Positions 17,172-27,044 of a DNA stretch of 64,000 nt are shown in pieces (position 1 is the first letter of the stretch; each line of letters opens with the position of its first letter). The stretch comes from Novipirellula sp052161655 (GTDB lineage: Bacteria > Planctomycetota > Planctomycetia > Pirellulales > Pirellulaceae). The stretch covers positions 6,138,001 through 6,202,000 of the forward strand of contig NZ_CP197418.1 of NCBI RefSeq assembly GCF_052161655.1, read 5' to 3'. The position numbers and the translations under genes are program-made. The notes under the pieces were generated by a model. It saw nothing but the letters and a program-made list of their open reading frames with translations. It was not told the DNA's origin and ran no database searches.

Positions 17172-18620
17172 ATGAAATATTTTGAATTCTCGCGGTCCCG
17201 ATTTCCTAGCTTTTGGATCGGCCTTGTCTTTGGTTTAGCCATAGCGGCAAACTGCATCCCGCAGTCGTATGCTAATGCTAAAGATTCGATCCAGCCCGAT
17301 AGTGAAGCGAATGCGGGGCTTTCCGTTGCTACGTTTGACATCGACGCCACTCCGCCCGTTGGTTTCGTGATGGCGTATGACCGAGTCAACAGTCATGGTG
17401 AACTCGGGCTGCGATGCCGTGGTATCGTGATCATGGGCTCCGGGGATCCGATTGTGCTGTGTGCGATGGATTGGATCGGGATCGCTAACCAAAGCCATGA
17501 TGTGTTTCGCCAGCGGATCGCAAAAGCTGCGGGCACGACGCCGTCACGCGTTGCAGTTCACACGCTCCATCAACACGACGCGCCGCGTTGTGATTTTGGT
17601 GCTGAGTCGCTACTGAATCAGGTTGGTGCCACGGATTTGGGAACACACGATGGAACCTTTGCACGACGAGTGATTGACCGCTTGGCAATGGCAATTCAAT
17701 CTTCGTTGAAAACGGCGAAACCAGTTACACACGCTGGTTTTGGAACCGCCGAAGTGAAAGAGGTTGCTTCGAATCGTCGGCTTCAAGACGAAACCGGTAA
17801 AGTCGTGGCGACTCGCTATACGGCGACCCGCGATGCCAAGTTACGCGCCCTGCCGGTGGGCACGATCGATCCCGTGCTCAGTTCGCTGTCGTTTTGGAAT
17901 GGTGACGCCCCAGTCGCCGTGCTGAGCTATTACGCGTGTCATCCGCAAAGCTACTATCGTACTGGGATTCCAAGTCCCGATTTTCCAGGGATCGCGAGAT
18001 TCTTTCGCAGCCAAGATGCTCCGGGACCGTTGTATGTGCACTTCAACGGCGCAGGCGGTAACATCGGCGCAGGCAAATACAACGACGGCTCAAAGCCGAA
18101 CCGTTTGATCTTGGCAAAACGTGTCGCCAACGCGATGCATCAGTCCTTTGAAACGACCGAGAAGTTTGCGATTGGCCCTGAGGATGTTAATTGGTCCACC
18201 GTGGGAGCGGCGCTACCGCCAGCAAAACATCTCGATCGCCAAACATTGGCCGACGCTGTATCGAAATGGGACGGAGTTCGTAATGGGGGTGCCCCCAGCG
18301 ACTTGGCGTGGCTACTCCGCTGCGAAAATGGTCACGAGATCGATCTCGGTTGTTTATCCGTCGGCGACGTCCGCGTGCTGCATATGCCGGGCGAATTGTT
18401 TATCGAATATCAATTGGCTGCCAAGGCAATGCGGCCTGATTTGAAAGTCGCGATGGCGGCCTACGGCGATTACGGCCCTGGTTACATCGGCACCGCCGAG
18501 GCGTACGGACAAGGCGGCTATGAGACAAGCCAGACGGCGTCCAACGTGGCTCCGGAAGTCGAAACGGTACTGATTGACGGAATTAAAACGCTATTACAAG
18601 TCAAGGAGGTGGCCCAATGA
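17172..18620 (+). CDS. Neutral ceramidase-like secreted protein
   Basis: A 482-residue protein with a signal peptide (cleavage near ANA at 36). It resembles the N-terminal domain of neutral/alkaline ceramidases as found in many planctomycetes: VATFDIDATPPVG at the mature start, HTLHQHDAPRCD with candidate zinc histidines, a YACHPQSYY segment and NGAGGNIGAGKYND. These proteins probably hydrolyse an amide or ester, but the planctomycete forms are shorter than true ceramidases and their substrates are untested. The PVC-type haem protein follows after 113 bases containing a repeat hairpin, so co-transcription is likely but not certain. Confidence 0.75.
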   Translation: MKYFEFSRSRFPSFWIGLVFGLAIAANCIPQSYANAKDSIQPDSEANAGLSVATFDIDATPPVGFVMAYDRVNSHGELGLRCRGIVIMGSGDPIVLCAMDWIGIANQSHDVFRQRIAKAAGTTPSRVAVHTLHQHDAPRCDFGAESLLNQVGATDLGTHDGTFARRVIDRLAMAIQSSLKTAKPVTHAGFGTAEVKEVASNRRLQDETGKVVATRYTATRDAKLRALPVGTIDPVLSSLSFWNGDAPVAVLSYYACHPQSYYRTGIPSPDFPGIARFFRSQDAPGPLYVHFNGAGGNIGAGKYNDGSKPNRLILAKRVANAMHQSFETTEKFAIGPEDVNWSTVGAALPPAKHLDRQTLADAVSKWDGVRNGGAPSDLAWLLRCENGHEIDLGCLSVGDVRVLHMPGELFIEYQLAAKAMRPDLKVAMAAYGDYGPGYIGTAEAYGQGGYETSQTASNVAPEVETVLIDGIKTLLQVKEVAQ

Positions 18621-18651
18621 TCGCCCGTTACTTAAAGCCTATCCGGAAACC

Positions 18652-18720
18652 GATAGCGAAAGTCGTCAAGACTTTCGATCAAACGCTATCGGGGCCGAAA
18701 TTCTTGACGAATTCCGCTAC
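18652..18720. repeat. Palindromic repeat B, copy 1
   Basis: GCGAAAGTCGTCAAGACTTTC at one end and ATTCTTGACGAATTCCGCTAC at the other pair as a long hairpin. Nearly the same sequence is at 34134-34200. It is intergenic, although an extended frame of the next gene runs through it. Confidence 0.75.
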
Positions 18721-18733
18721 GACAGAATCAACC

Positions 18734-21232
18734 ATGAAAGCTCATCCTCGGTTTTCTGACCGGTTGTTGTTGATGACGATGTTCTATTTGGCTCCTTTGT
18801 TGATGTTCGGATTCGTGACTGGCGAACTCTCGGCGAACGAGCCTGCTTCCACCAGCGGGCCGGATTACTCCGACGAGTTGCCGCGGATCGCCCCTACAGA
18901 GCCTGATGCTGCACTTTCCACATTCACTGTGGCGGACGGATTCCAGATGCAGCAGGTGGCAGCGGAACCACTGCTCGGCAGCCCCGTGGCAATCGAATGG
19001 GACGAACATGGCGCGATGTACGTCTGTGAAATGCGAGGCTACAGCGAAAACCGCGAAGATGGTATTTCGACTATCGCTAAGTTGACGGATTCCGACGGCG
19101 ATGGGATTTACGACAAACGTGTTGAATTCGCCCGCGGACTGTTTTGGCCGACCGCATTGTTTCCCTACGATGGCGGTTTGTTTGTCGGGGATGCACCGGA
19201 TCTGTTGTATTTGAAAGACACCAACGGCGATGGAGCGGCCGATGTTAAACAGCGAGTGTTGACCGGGTTTGGCACGTCGAATGTGCAAGGGTTGATGAAT
19301 TCGTTCCGCTGGGGACTGGATAATCGGATTCATATCGCTTGCAGCAGTGTCGGAGGCGAGATCCGACACGCACATGCGGCCCCAGACGTTGCGGGTGTCA
19401 GCATCCGTGGACGTGATTTAGCGTTCAACCCTCGCACTTACGAATTTGAACCGACCAGTGGTGCGGCGCAGCATGGGATGTGCTTTGACGATTGGGGACG
19501 AAAATTTGTTTCTTCCAACTCGGATCACATCCAGCAAGTGATGTATGAAGACGATGACATCGCGAAGAATCCGTTTGTTGTGCCGCCTCCTTCGCGAATT
19601 TCGATCGCCTCCGATGGCCCGCAAGCCGAAGTGTTTCGCACCAGCCCGGTCGAACCGTGGCGAATCGTGCGAACGCGATTGCGAGTATCCGGTGAGGTCA
19701 AGGGAGTGGTTGAAGGTGGCGGCCGAGCCGCTGGCTACTTCACCGGTGCGACCGGGGTGACCCTATACCGAGGCGATGCATGGCCCGCGAAGTGGAAAGG
19801 TCACGCCATCATTGGCGACGTAGGCAGTAACTTGATTCATCGCAAACGGCTCGATCGCGATGGACTAGAGTTCGTCGCAAACCGGATTGATGATCAAAGT
19901 GAATTCGTTACCTCGAGTGACATCTGGTTCCGCCCGGCCCAATTTGCCAACGCCCCGGATGGGACGCTACACGTGATTGATGTTTATCGTGAGGTGATTG
20001 AACATCCGTTGTCATTGCCTGAATCAATCAAAAAGCACCTCGATTTGACCTCGGGGCGGGATCGTGGGCGGATCTACCGAATCGTCCCCACGGGATACAC
20101 ACACCGTTCGTCCCAAAGTCTCGCTGGGTTAACCACATCGAAGCTGGTTAAAACGCTTGCACATGCGAATGCTTGGCATCGTGAAACCGCGGCACGACTG
20201 CTGTACCAGCGGCAAGATCCGGCAGCAGTGGTTCCGCTACGGTCGTTGGTCAAAGACAGTCCGTCGCCGCTGGGACGAATGCATGCGATGTACGCGCTAG
20301 ATGGACTGGCAGCATTGGACGAGGCGACGCTAATCAGCGGCCTGCGTGACAAACATCCGCAAGTGCGACGGCACGCATTGCGATTGAGTGATTCCATTGA
20401 ATTCACGCCTTCGATTGAAAGGCGGCTCGTTGAGATGATCGATGACGAATCGATGGAGGTCCGCTACCAGTTGGCTTTTGCCCTAGCGAACACCGAGGGT
20501 GATGTCCGTGTCAACAGCTTGGCTCGTATCCTCAGTCGTGATCCGAACGACCGCTGGATACGCGCTGCGGTGCAAACGGCGATAGGCGATGATGCCGAAA
20601 AACTGCTTGTTCGGCTGAAGCAAGACGACTCGTTTAACGGCAAGTCGGCGGAGGCGTTTAACAATCAGTTGAGCACTCAAATTGCGGCGCGAGCACGTAA
20701 TGCACTCTCCAACGGCGGCGAGCGTCCAAAGAAAAGTGTCTCTACGACATTGGCGGTTCGATCCCCCGAGGCAATTGCTCATCGGCAAAGCGTTTTGGCA
20801 AAGTACCGTGATGCACTCTCGATGCAAAGCGATTCCGATCGCGGCCGCGAACACTTTAAGAAGCACTGCAGCACGTGTCACCGAGTAGAAAACGTGGGAC
20901 ACGAAATTGGTCCGAACTTGGCGACCATCAAAGCCCGTGGTGAGGAGACTGTCTTGACTGCGGTCCTCGATCCGAATCGAGAGGTGAATCCGCAATACAT
21001 CAACTACGTCGTTTCGACACTCGATGGAGAAATCGTATCCGGGATGATCGTTGACGAAGGGGCAACGAGTATGACGTTGCGTCGCGGTGACAATGTTACC
21101 GCCACGGTTTTGCGAATCGACATCGACGAACTGAAGAACACCGGGCTGTCGATCATGCCCGAGGGATTCGAAGACGCGATGGACAAGCAAGCAGTCGCCG
21201 ACTTGATCGCCTACTTGATGCAGGCATCCTAG
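18734..21232 (+). CDS. PVC-type haem-binding protein: beta-propeller, HEAT repeats and c-type haem domain
   Basis: An 832-residue protein from the ATG at 18734, which gives a hydrophobic export segment at about 11-33. A start at 18617 would translate a dispersed repeat and is rejected. The N-terminal 430 residues form a membrane-bound-dehydrogenase/PQQ-like propeller (repeated DSDGDGIYDK and DTNGDGAADV calcium-type loops). HEAT-like repeats lie at about 480-620. A cytochrome c domain follows with C-S-T-C-H, Cys712-Cys715-His716, and a possible Met ligand in the last segment. Such proteins are thought to oxidise sugars or alcohols in the periplasm. The neighbour is a ceramidase-like gene; the substrate is unknown. 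Confidence 0.88.
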   Translation: MKAHPRFSDRLLLMTMFYLAPLLMFGFVTGELSANEPASTSGPDYSDELPRIAPTEPDAALSTFTVADGFQMQQVAAEPLLGSPVAIEWDEHGAMYVCEMRGYSENREDGISTIAKLTDSDGDGIYDKRVEFARGLFWPTALFPYDGGLFVGDAPDLLYLKDTNGDGAADVKQRVLTGFGTSNVQGLMNSFRWGLDNRIHIACSSVGGEIRHAHAAPDVAGVSIRGRDLAFNPRTYEFEPTSGAAQHGMCFDDWGRKFVSSNSDHIQQVMYEDDDIAKNPFVVPPPSRISIASDGPQAEVFRTSPVEPWRIVRTRLRVSGEVKGVVEGGGRAAGYFTGATGVTLYRGDAWPAKWKGHAIIGDVGSNLIHRKRLDRDGLEFVANRIDDQSEFVTSSDIWFRPAQFANAPDGTLHVIDVYREVIEHPLSLPESIKKHLDLTSGRDRGRIYRIVPTGYTHRSSQSLAGLTTSKLVKTLAHANAWHRETAARLLYQRQDPAAVVPLRSLVKDSPSPLGRMHAMYALDGLAALDEATLISGLRDKHPQVRRHALRLSDSIEFTPSIERRLVEMIDDESMEVRYQLAFALANTEGDVRVNSLARILSRDPNDRWIRAAVQTAIGDDAEKLLVRLKQDDSFNGKSAEAFNNQLSTQIAARARNALSNGGERPKKSVSTTLAVRSPEAIAHRQSVLAKYRDALSMQSDSDRGREHFKKHCSTCHRVENVGHEIGPNLATIKARGEETVLTAVLDPNREVNPQYINYVVSTLDGEIVSGMIVDEGATSMTLRRGDNVTATVLRIDIDELKNTGLSIMPEGFEDAMDKQAVADLIAYLMQAS

Positions 21233-21257
21233 TTCTTTGTCAGTCTTTGATTTTGGG

Positions 21258-21322
21258 GTAGTGGATCTTGCTAAAGATCCTTTCACACCCAAGAAACCGG
21301 GAGCTTTAGCAAGCTCCACTAC
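21258..21322. repeat. Palindromic repeat C between convergent genes
   Basis: GTAGTGGATCTTGCTAAAG pairs with CTTTAGCAAGCTCCACTAC. The outer ends GTAGTGGA and TCCACTAC match the ends of repeats B and D, although the inner sequence differs. It lies between two convergent genes and could serve as a terminator. Confidence 0.75.
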
Positions 21323-21461
21323 GTTAGGCGGCCAAGTTTTATTACTAGACGAAGCACTTGCTGGATAACGCGAAGTGCGTGGCACAAGGATACGGTTTGA
21401 CGCTTGTGGCAGGTGATTTTAATCAACCCGGATAATGCGAGGGTGAGCCACGAACCGCGTG

Positions 21462-22385
21462 TTATCCCCGTTTGATAGTGTAGGATTGCGAGTTCCCACC
21501 TTTGACGGCTGACATTGGCGGACGATCGTGAAAGTCGTCTTGGATTTGCGATGCCACGCCGTGGTCAACTGCACCGGGGTGTGCGTGCAACAGGTAACGC
21601 CAAGATGTCGGTTTATCTTTGTACAGCGTCACCGCTCCATCAAAACAAGCCGAGGCACCCATCCAGCCATCGGCACGGACGTGCCACTTGCTCGGAAATC
21701 TGGAGTTGCTGGAATGGTCAAAGTAGGTGATACCCTCGACGACGCCTTTGTCAATCGAACCGCTGTAGTCGATCCAGGGTGATGGCAGTCCAAACAAATC
21801 CTTCTCACCTTGTTTACCGTTCGCTCCGGTAATCACCCCGTCGCCGAACCTCGCTGAAATTGCTTTCGCGACTCGTACCGCCAGCAAGCCAAAATTGGTT
21901 TTCCCCAATTCTAAGGTGTCTGCAACCGATCGCAGGGATGTTTGCAGTTCAACAAACAAGCCCGCATTCGGCGCCGGTGCAACTGCGACGTAAAGGTCCT
22001 GTTTGATCAGCGGTTTCGAATCGGCCCCGCTGAGCCATTCGAGCCGAACGGCCATCCTCGCTTCGTCATCTCCATCGTCGTAGGCGACCCACTGCGTTTG
22101 ACGAATTTTGGTGCCGGCGGTGTCAGACCAAAAACTCTCTCCGTCCACCATATGGTGCGCAAACCACACGGATCGATGATGATCGTGATCCGGGGCGCCG
22201 GGATGCCCCATCCGTGTTAACGGAATCCCGGAGGGGCCAGTTAACGGAAAGAAAAACGGGCGTGGTGCATCCTCGGACGCATGCCAGCGAAGACGTTCGC
22301 GACCATCGATCACAAACGCGACTTGGTTGCTAGGAAGGGGAATGATTTGACAGCGGGGCGATGACGAAAACTCAAGTGGTTGCAT
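21462..22385 (-). CDS. DUF6807 (PmoA-like) family protein
   Basis: A 307-residue protein without an obvious signal peptide. The core motif is the histidine-rich stretch HPGAPDHDHHRSVWFAHH at residues 61-78, followed by GESFW, characteristic of the family often labelled 'PmoA' or DUF6807. It ends with WRYLLHAHPG. The histidines suggest metal binding, but no reaction is established. The name PmoA does not imply methane monooxygenase here. It lies 41 bases downstream of the DUF1501 gene and is probably the last gene of the PSD1-DUF1501 operon. Confidence 0.85.
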   Translation of the reverse strand: MQPLEFSSSPRCQIIPLPSNQVAFVIDGRERLRWHASEDAPRPFFFPLTGPSGIPLTRMGHPGAPDHDHHRSVWFAHHMVDGESFWSDTAGTKIRQTQWVAYDDGDDEARMAVRLEWLSGADSKPLIKQDLYVAVAPAPNAGLFVELQTSLRSVADTLELGKTNFGLLAVRVAKAISARFGDGVITGANGKQGEKDLFGLPSPWIDYSGSIDKGVVEGITYFDHSSNSRFPSKWHVRADGWMGASACFDGAVTLYKDKPTSWRYLLHAHPGAVDHGVASQIQDDFHDRPPMSAVKGGNSQSYTIKRG

Positions 22386-22426
22386 GAACGAAACTTGTTG
22401 GGGGCGATGCTTGGTTGAATGAATGC

Positions 22427-23773
22427 TTAGGCGAATAGGTCGTGAACCACTTTAGCTTCTTCGGGGCCTGTCAGCCGATGAAGTCGACCGCCATGCTCGA
22501 ACGTCAGTCGTTGATGGTCGATTCCCAACAAGTGCAAGATCGTAGCGTGCAAGTCGCGGAAGTGAACTTTGCCTTCGACCGCACGTGATCCTATTTCGTT
22601 GGTCTTGCCGTGCACGTAGCCTTGTTTCGTTCCGCCTCCGGCTAACCAGAACGTGAATCCGCTGGAGTTGTGGCCCGAAACGTCCTTGCCATCGCCGGGG
22701 ACTAAGCCAGGCCGACCAAATTCGCCGCCCCAGACGACGAGCGTGTCTTCTAACAATCCTCGTGCCGCCAAGTCTTCGAGTAATGCCGCAATGGGGGCGT
22801 CAACCGTTTCGCAGTTCGCTTTCAAGTCACGTCGATGATCATTGTGTTGATCCCAACTGCCATGATTGACTTCGATAAACCTCACTCCTGCCTCGGCAAA
22901 CCGTCGAGCAAGCAAGCATTGACGCCCGAAATCGGTAGGGCGACAGGTGCCGACCGACAACTTTTCTCCTACGCGATATCGCTTTAACGTTTCCGGGGTC
23001 TCGTTGCTCAAATCCAACAGCTCGGGGGCGGTTGACTGCATCCGAAAAGCAAGTTCCATCGACTCAATCACACCATCAAGCACCGGATCACCCGGTCGCG
23101 CATCGCGATGTTCCTGGTTCATCGCCTGCACAAAATCCAACTGACTTCGTTTGATTTTCTCGGGCAGATGATTTCCGGAAATATCACGGATCACTGCTTG
23201 GGACATATCTTCGCCATTGGTGCCAATCGGCGTGCCCGCAAACTGAGTCGGCAGGAAAACGCTGCTGTACACCGATGGCTTAGCCGCATTGAGACTAACA
23301 AAGCCCGGCAAATTTTCGTTCTCCGTTCCCAAACCGTACGAGATCCACGATCCCATACTAGGCCGCTTTCTCAGTTTTTCGCCGGTGTGTAGCTGCAGAA
23401 AGGATTGGGCATGGTTTCCCGTGTCAGCGTGCATGCCATTGATCACACAAAGCCGATCGGCATGTTTGGCCGTTTCAGGCATCAGATCTGAAATCCATAG
23501 TCCGCTGTCACCACGCTGAGCAAAAGGGAATACCGACCCCGGATGCTTTTCTTTCCCCGTTTGCGGTTTGTAGTCAAACGTATCCATTTGTGCCGGTCCG
23601 CCGCTCATGCACAAAAAGATGACACGTTTGGCCCGGGGACGAATCGCTGCATCCGCGAGTGGCAACTTTGTTGCGGCTTCGGCAGTGCTTGCCTGCAACT
23701 GACACAGCGACTGCATCGCCAAGTATCCAAAACCACACGAAGCGGTTTGCAGCATCGTTCTTCGTGAAATCAT
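22427..23773 (-). CDS. DUF1501 family protein with TAT-like signal
   Basis: A 448-residue protein from the ATG at 23773, eight bases after the PSD1 stop. The longer frame to 23839 overlaps that gene and is rejected. MISRRTMLQTASCGFGYLAM resembles a twin-arginine signal. The body has sulfatase/alkaline-phosphatase-superfamily features: FLCMSGGPAQMDTFDYKP, HADTGNHAQS, EVNHGSWDQHNDH, VVWGGEFGRP and GHNSSGFTFWLAGGG. DUF1501 proteins almost always follow PSD1 genes in planctomycetes and are thought to act with them in polysaccharide breakdown; the activity is unproven. Confidence 0.92.
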   Translation of the reverse strand: MISRRTMLQTASCGFGYLAMQSLCQLQASTAEAATKLPLADAAIRPRAKRVIFLCMSGGPAQMDTFDYKPQTGKEKHPGSVFPFAQRGDSGLWISDLMPETAKHADRLCVINGMHADTGNHAQSFLQLHTGEKLRKRPSMGSWISYGLGTENENLPGFVSLNAAKPSVYSSVFLPTQFAGTPIGTNGEDMSQAVIRDISGNHLPEKIKRSQLDFVQAMNQEHRDARPGDPVLDGVIESMELAFRMQSTAPELLDLSNETPETLKRYRVGEKLSVGTCRPTDFGRQCLLARRFAEAGVRFIEVNHGSWDQHNDHRRDLKANCETVDAPIAALLEDLAARGLLEDTLVVWGGEFGRPGLVPGDGKDVSGHNSSGFTFWLAGGGTKQGYVHGKTNEIGSRAVEGKVHFRDLHATILHLLGIDHQRLTFEHGGRLHRLTGPEEAKVVHDLFA

Positions 23774-23781
23774 GTCCACTC

Positions 23782-26745
23782 TCAATCCACGTATCGAAAT
23801 TCGTTGGTCATCAACAAGGCTTGGCAAAGGCTCGCCCAATTTCGTGTTTGACGCTCTTTGTCTGTTTCGGATAGCTCGGCTGCATCGCTGATCTTTCGAA
23901 CCATCGCAAGCGATGCGTCAACCTCTGACGAGCTCGCGTGACGATGCAGTACACTCGCGAAAATTAGCTGAATTCGATCTCGATCATCATCGCAATCCGA
24001 ATTCAACACCTGGGTAGCCAGATGCTCGGATTGCTGAACAACGAAGGGGCTATTCAGCAAGAACAACGATTGAGTCGGCAGCGTCGTGACATCACGTTTC
24101 CCCGTGATCCCCACAGCATCGGGAAGATCAAAAGCGGCCAGCTGTTTTGGCGGTGCGTGGCGAAGCATACACAGATAAATACTGCGATGATTACTTTCGC
24201 GGTGTAGATCGGTCGCGTTGCCAGGAGGCCAATTGATCAACGCATCGACCTTTTCGATCGCCGATCCCTTTTCTGGTGAATAGTCAATTGATCCGCATGC
24301 TTGCAGAACGCTGTCACGTAGCGATTCTGCATCCAATCGTCGACGATCATGGCGAGCCAGGAATTGATTATCGGGATCGATTTGAAGGTGCTCGTCGTCA
24401 CATCGACTGTCCAATCGATAGGTGCGAGAGAGCACGATGGACCGGATCAAGCGTTTGATCGACCAACCTTGTTGAACAAATCGATTGGCGAGATGGTCTA
24501 ACAACTCCGGATGCGACGGGCGAGCGCCGTAGACGCCAAAGTCATCTGGCGTCGTGACGATTCCTTGGCCGAAAAGGTGCTGCCAAACGCGATTGACCAT
24601 CACCCGGGCCGTTTGCGGATGGTCGGGATGGGTTAGCCATTCCGCCAATTCTAAACGCCCACTGTGTTGGGCTTCGATTGTCATCCCCAAGCCATCGGAA
24701 CCGTCGTTGGTATTGATGGTTTGATAGGCAGTGAGCGTCCCACGTGGCGCTAGCGGACCAAGTTTCTTGCCTTCGCCGTTGATGTGGATTTTGCAATCAA
24801 CGGGTTTGTTTTTTTCTCGAACGCCCATAGCGAAACCAAAGGGCGGAACGACTCGGATGCCTTGTGGCTGGCCCGATGTCCGGTGCAACTTCAATGCTTC
24901 GTCATCCGAAAGGGCTCTTGGAAACAATGCGAACTCCCCAATATTGCCCGTAAGCGGTGCAAAATTATCGCTGCGGTTTGCCAGGCAAAATTCCGTATTG
25001 TCGCCGAAGGTCGATTTCAATTTCGCTTCGATTTCAAGCTGCCCATTCAGAAACAACTTCATTTGATCACGGTCGCGGACCAAGACGATGTGGTTCCAGC
25101 TGTCCTTTGGGATGACGGTGTTTCCAGCAACGGACGCCGTGCCCTTGTTTCCGTTAAAGACAAACAATTTGCCGGTTCGAGACGTGTCGTGGTTGCCGCC
25201 AATGCCAATGTGATCGCCGGGAATTCCGCTGTCTCGCTGTTTGCCCCGCGAAAACAGGTAGGCCGTGATCGCTCGAGAATTATTTTTGAGCGTGTTGCGG
25301 AACCAAAGAGAAACGGTATAGGACTCGGTCGGCTTAGCCAACTTGCCAACAAGCGTTGTCTTTTCCACTGTCGCAAATGTTTCCGCCGAATAGCTCGCCG
25401 CTGGGGTCACGGTCAATCCATCCGGTGCCGCGTCGAGTCGGACGTGCAGCTCAGGTGAAAGCGAGTCAATCGTGGCGGAATAATCGTCTGGAAACGAAGG
25501 AGCACTCGAGCGATCTGGCTCGGTTTGGTTCGTCGACCAATCCGATCTTAGTTCGTGCAGCGGAGTGGGCGGTGCGGTTAGTTTCTGATTCGCAGCGGCG
25601 CCGTAGAGAGTTTGGGTGCTGGAAAAAATTCCCGCCAACGCGTAGTAGTCACGAGTCGGAATGGGATCATGTTTGTGGTCATGACATCGTGCACAGGCAA
25701 CGCTCAACCCGATCACGCCAGTGCATACGACATTGATTTGGTCGTCCACCACGTCCATGGCGAAATTACTGTTCATTGCCGACGCCGGTTTCGATCCGAT
25801 GGCAAGAAAACCAGTGGCGATTAGCTGCCGATTCCGCTCCGCTGGCGATACTGATGGCAGCAAGTCACCCGCGATCTGTTCCTTCAGAAATTGGTCATAA
25901 GGAAGATCGTTGTTTAGAGCATCGATCACGTAGTCGCGATAACGCCACGCATGAGGAAAGGTTGCGTTGCGTCCCAAACCATCGTCGCCATTGGATTCGC
26001 CATAGCGAGCAACGTCTAACCAATGGCGTCCCCAACGTACTCCGAATTGCGGACTTGTTAATAAGCGGTCAACGAGCGTTTCGACCGTCGAGTCGGCGTC
26101 GCGTTCGTACTGGGCGACGAAGGCATCAACTTGCGTTAACGTCGGCGGCAATCCGATTAGGTCGTAGTAAATCCTGCGCACCAGGGTGCGAGGATCAGCA
26201 TCCTTCGTGGGGGAAAGTCCTGCATCTTCCATTTGCGACAAGACGAAATTATCAATCGAGTCGCGCGGCCACTGGGGATTGCTCGCGGAGGGGACCGATG
26301 GCGTTTGTCGAGGCAAGAAAGACCAAAGTGCCTCGGCATCGATAGGCTGCGAGGCGGGCGTTGGGCCTGCGTCATCTCGAGGGTCAACGGCACCCTGCGA
26401 CACCCATTTCTCGAAGTCCTTGATCACCGATTCAGATAAAGGGGCGTCCGGCGGCATTTCCAGGTCGTCGTACCGCAGAGCCTGGATAATCAAACTCTTA
26501 TCGGGGACTCCCACTAGCAAAGAGGGGCCCGATTCGCCACCGGTGCGCATTGCATCGCGGCTATCCACGCGGAGCTTCCCGCCAATTTCGCCCGAGTCCG
26601 ATGAATGGCATTCGTAGCAATGCTGGACCAGTACGGGACGGATTTTCGTCTCAAAAAAAGCGGCTGGATCCTCTGCTGCGTTAACGCAGTCGCAAACAAC
26701 GATTGCAAGTGTCAACAGCAACGAGTCGCGTAGGATTCGCTTCAT
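23782..26745 (-). CDS. PSD1 domain protein: planctomycete cytochrome c, DUF1549, LamG and DUF1553
   Basis: A 987-residue protein from the ATG at 26745; a TTG nine bases upstream is less likely. A signal peptide is followed by a PSCyt1 haem motif C-Y-E-C-H at Cys43-Cys46-His47. DUF1549 follows at about 150-350 (LSQMEDAGLSPTKDADPRTL, GRHWLDVARYGES). A LamG/concanavalin-like insert lies at about 440-600 (VSLWFRNTL, WNHIVLVRDRDQMKLFLNGQ), then DUF1553 at the C-terminus (RVMVNRVWQHLFGQGIV, RLDAESLRDSVL). These proteins are cell-envelope haem proteins of unknown substrate, paired with DUF1501. The LamG insert suggests glycan binding. Confidence 0.92.
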   Translation of the reverse strand: MKRILRDSLLLTLAIVVCDCVNAAEDPAAFFETKIRPVLVQHCYECHSSDSGEIGGKLRVDSRDAMRTGGESGPSLLVGVPDKSLIIQALRYDDLEMPPDAPLSESVIKDFEKWVSQGAVDPRDDAGPTPASQPIDAEALWSFLPRQTPSVPSASNPQWPRDSIDNFVLSQMEDAGLSPTKDADPRTLVRRIYYDLIGLPPTLTQVDAFVAQYERDADSTVETLVDRLLTSPQFGVRWGRHWLDVARYGESNGDDGLGRNATFPHAWRYRDYVIDALNNDLPYDQFLKEQIAGDLLPSVSPAERNRQLIATGFLAIGSKPASAMNSNFAMDVVDDQINVVCTGVIGLSVACARCHDHKHDPIPTRDYYALAGIFSSTQTLYGAAANQKLTAPPTPLHELRSDWSTNQTEPDRSSAPSFPDDYSATIDSLSPELHVRLDAAPDGLTVTPAASYSAETFATVEKTTLVGKLAKPTESYTVSLWFRNTLKNNSRAITAYLFSRGKQRDSGIPGDHIGIGGNHDTSRTGKLFVFNGNKGTASVAGNTVIPKDSWNHIVLVRDRDQMKLFLNGQLEIEAKLKSTFGDNTEFCLANRSDNFAPLTGNIGEFALFPRALSDDEALKLHRTSGQPQGIRVVPPFGFAMGVREKNKPVDCKIHINGEGKKLGPLAPRGTLTAYQTINTNDGSDGLGMTIEAQHSGRLELAEWLTHPDHPQTARVMVNRVWQHLFGQGIVTTPDDFGVYGARPSHPELLDHLANRFVQQGWSIKRLIRSIVLSRTYRLDSRCDDEHLQIDPDNQFLARHDRRRLDAESLRDSVLQACGSIDYSPEKGSAIEKVDALINWPPGNATDLHRESNHRSIYLCMLRHAPPKQLAAFDLPDAVGITGKRDVTTLPTQSLFLLNSPFVVQQSEHLATQVLNSDCDDDRDRIQLIFASVLHRHASSSEVDASLAMVRKISDAAELSETDKERQTRNWASLCQALLMTNEFRYVD

Positions 26746-27044
26746 GGCGACCAAGCGGATTGGGGGGGTGGGACGAAGGCGGGAACCCTGATTGTTGAGG
26801 ATTTGCCAAGCAAATGCAAATTGTTTTGGCTAAGAAACGCGGGTTTTGCGAATAAATCTATAGAGCGGAGTGATCCAATGAGCATCGGGTGACCATTGAT
26901 ATCGATGATTTTCGAGCGAATCGGCCGCTGGCGGGGACTGCTCAGCTTTACTCGCGTCAGGCCCGCTAATACGATGGCGAGCATGCTGCGATCGACAACG
27001 GTCCGCAGTTCATCCCACCTTACCTCTCGAAAAGCACGCCTCTG

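Noticed and set aside
18617..18733. N-terminal extension of the PVC-type protein
   Set aside because: The added 39 residues translate palindromic repeat B; the ATG at 18734 gives a proper export segment.
20483..21385. 300-codon minus-strand frame
   Set aside because: Antisense of the PVC-type gene; the sense strand has haem and HEAT motifs, this frame has none.
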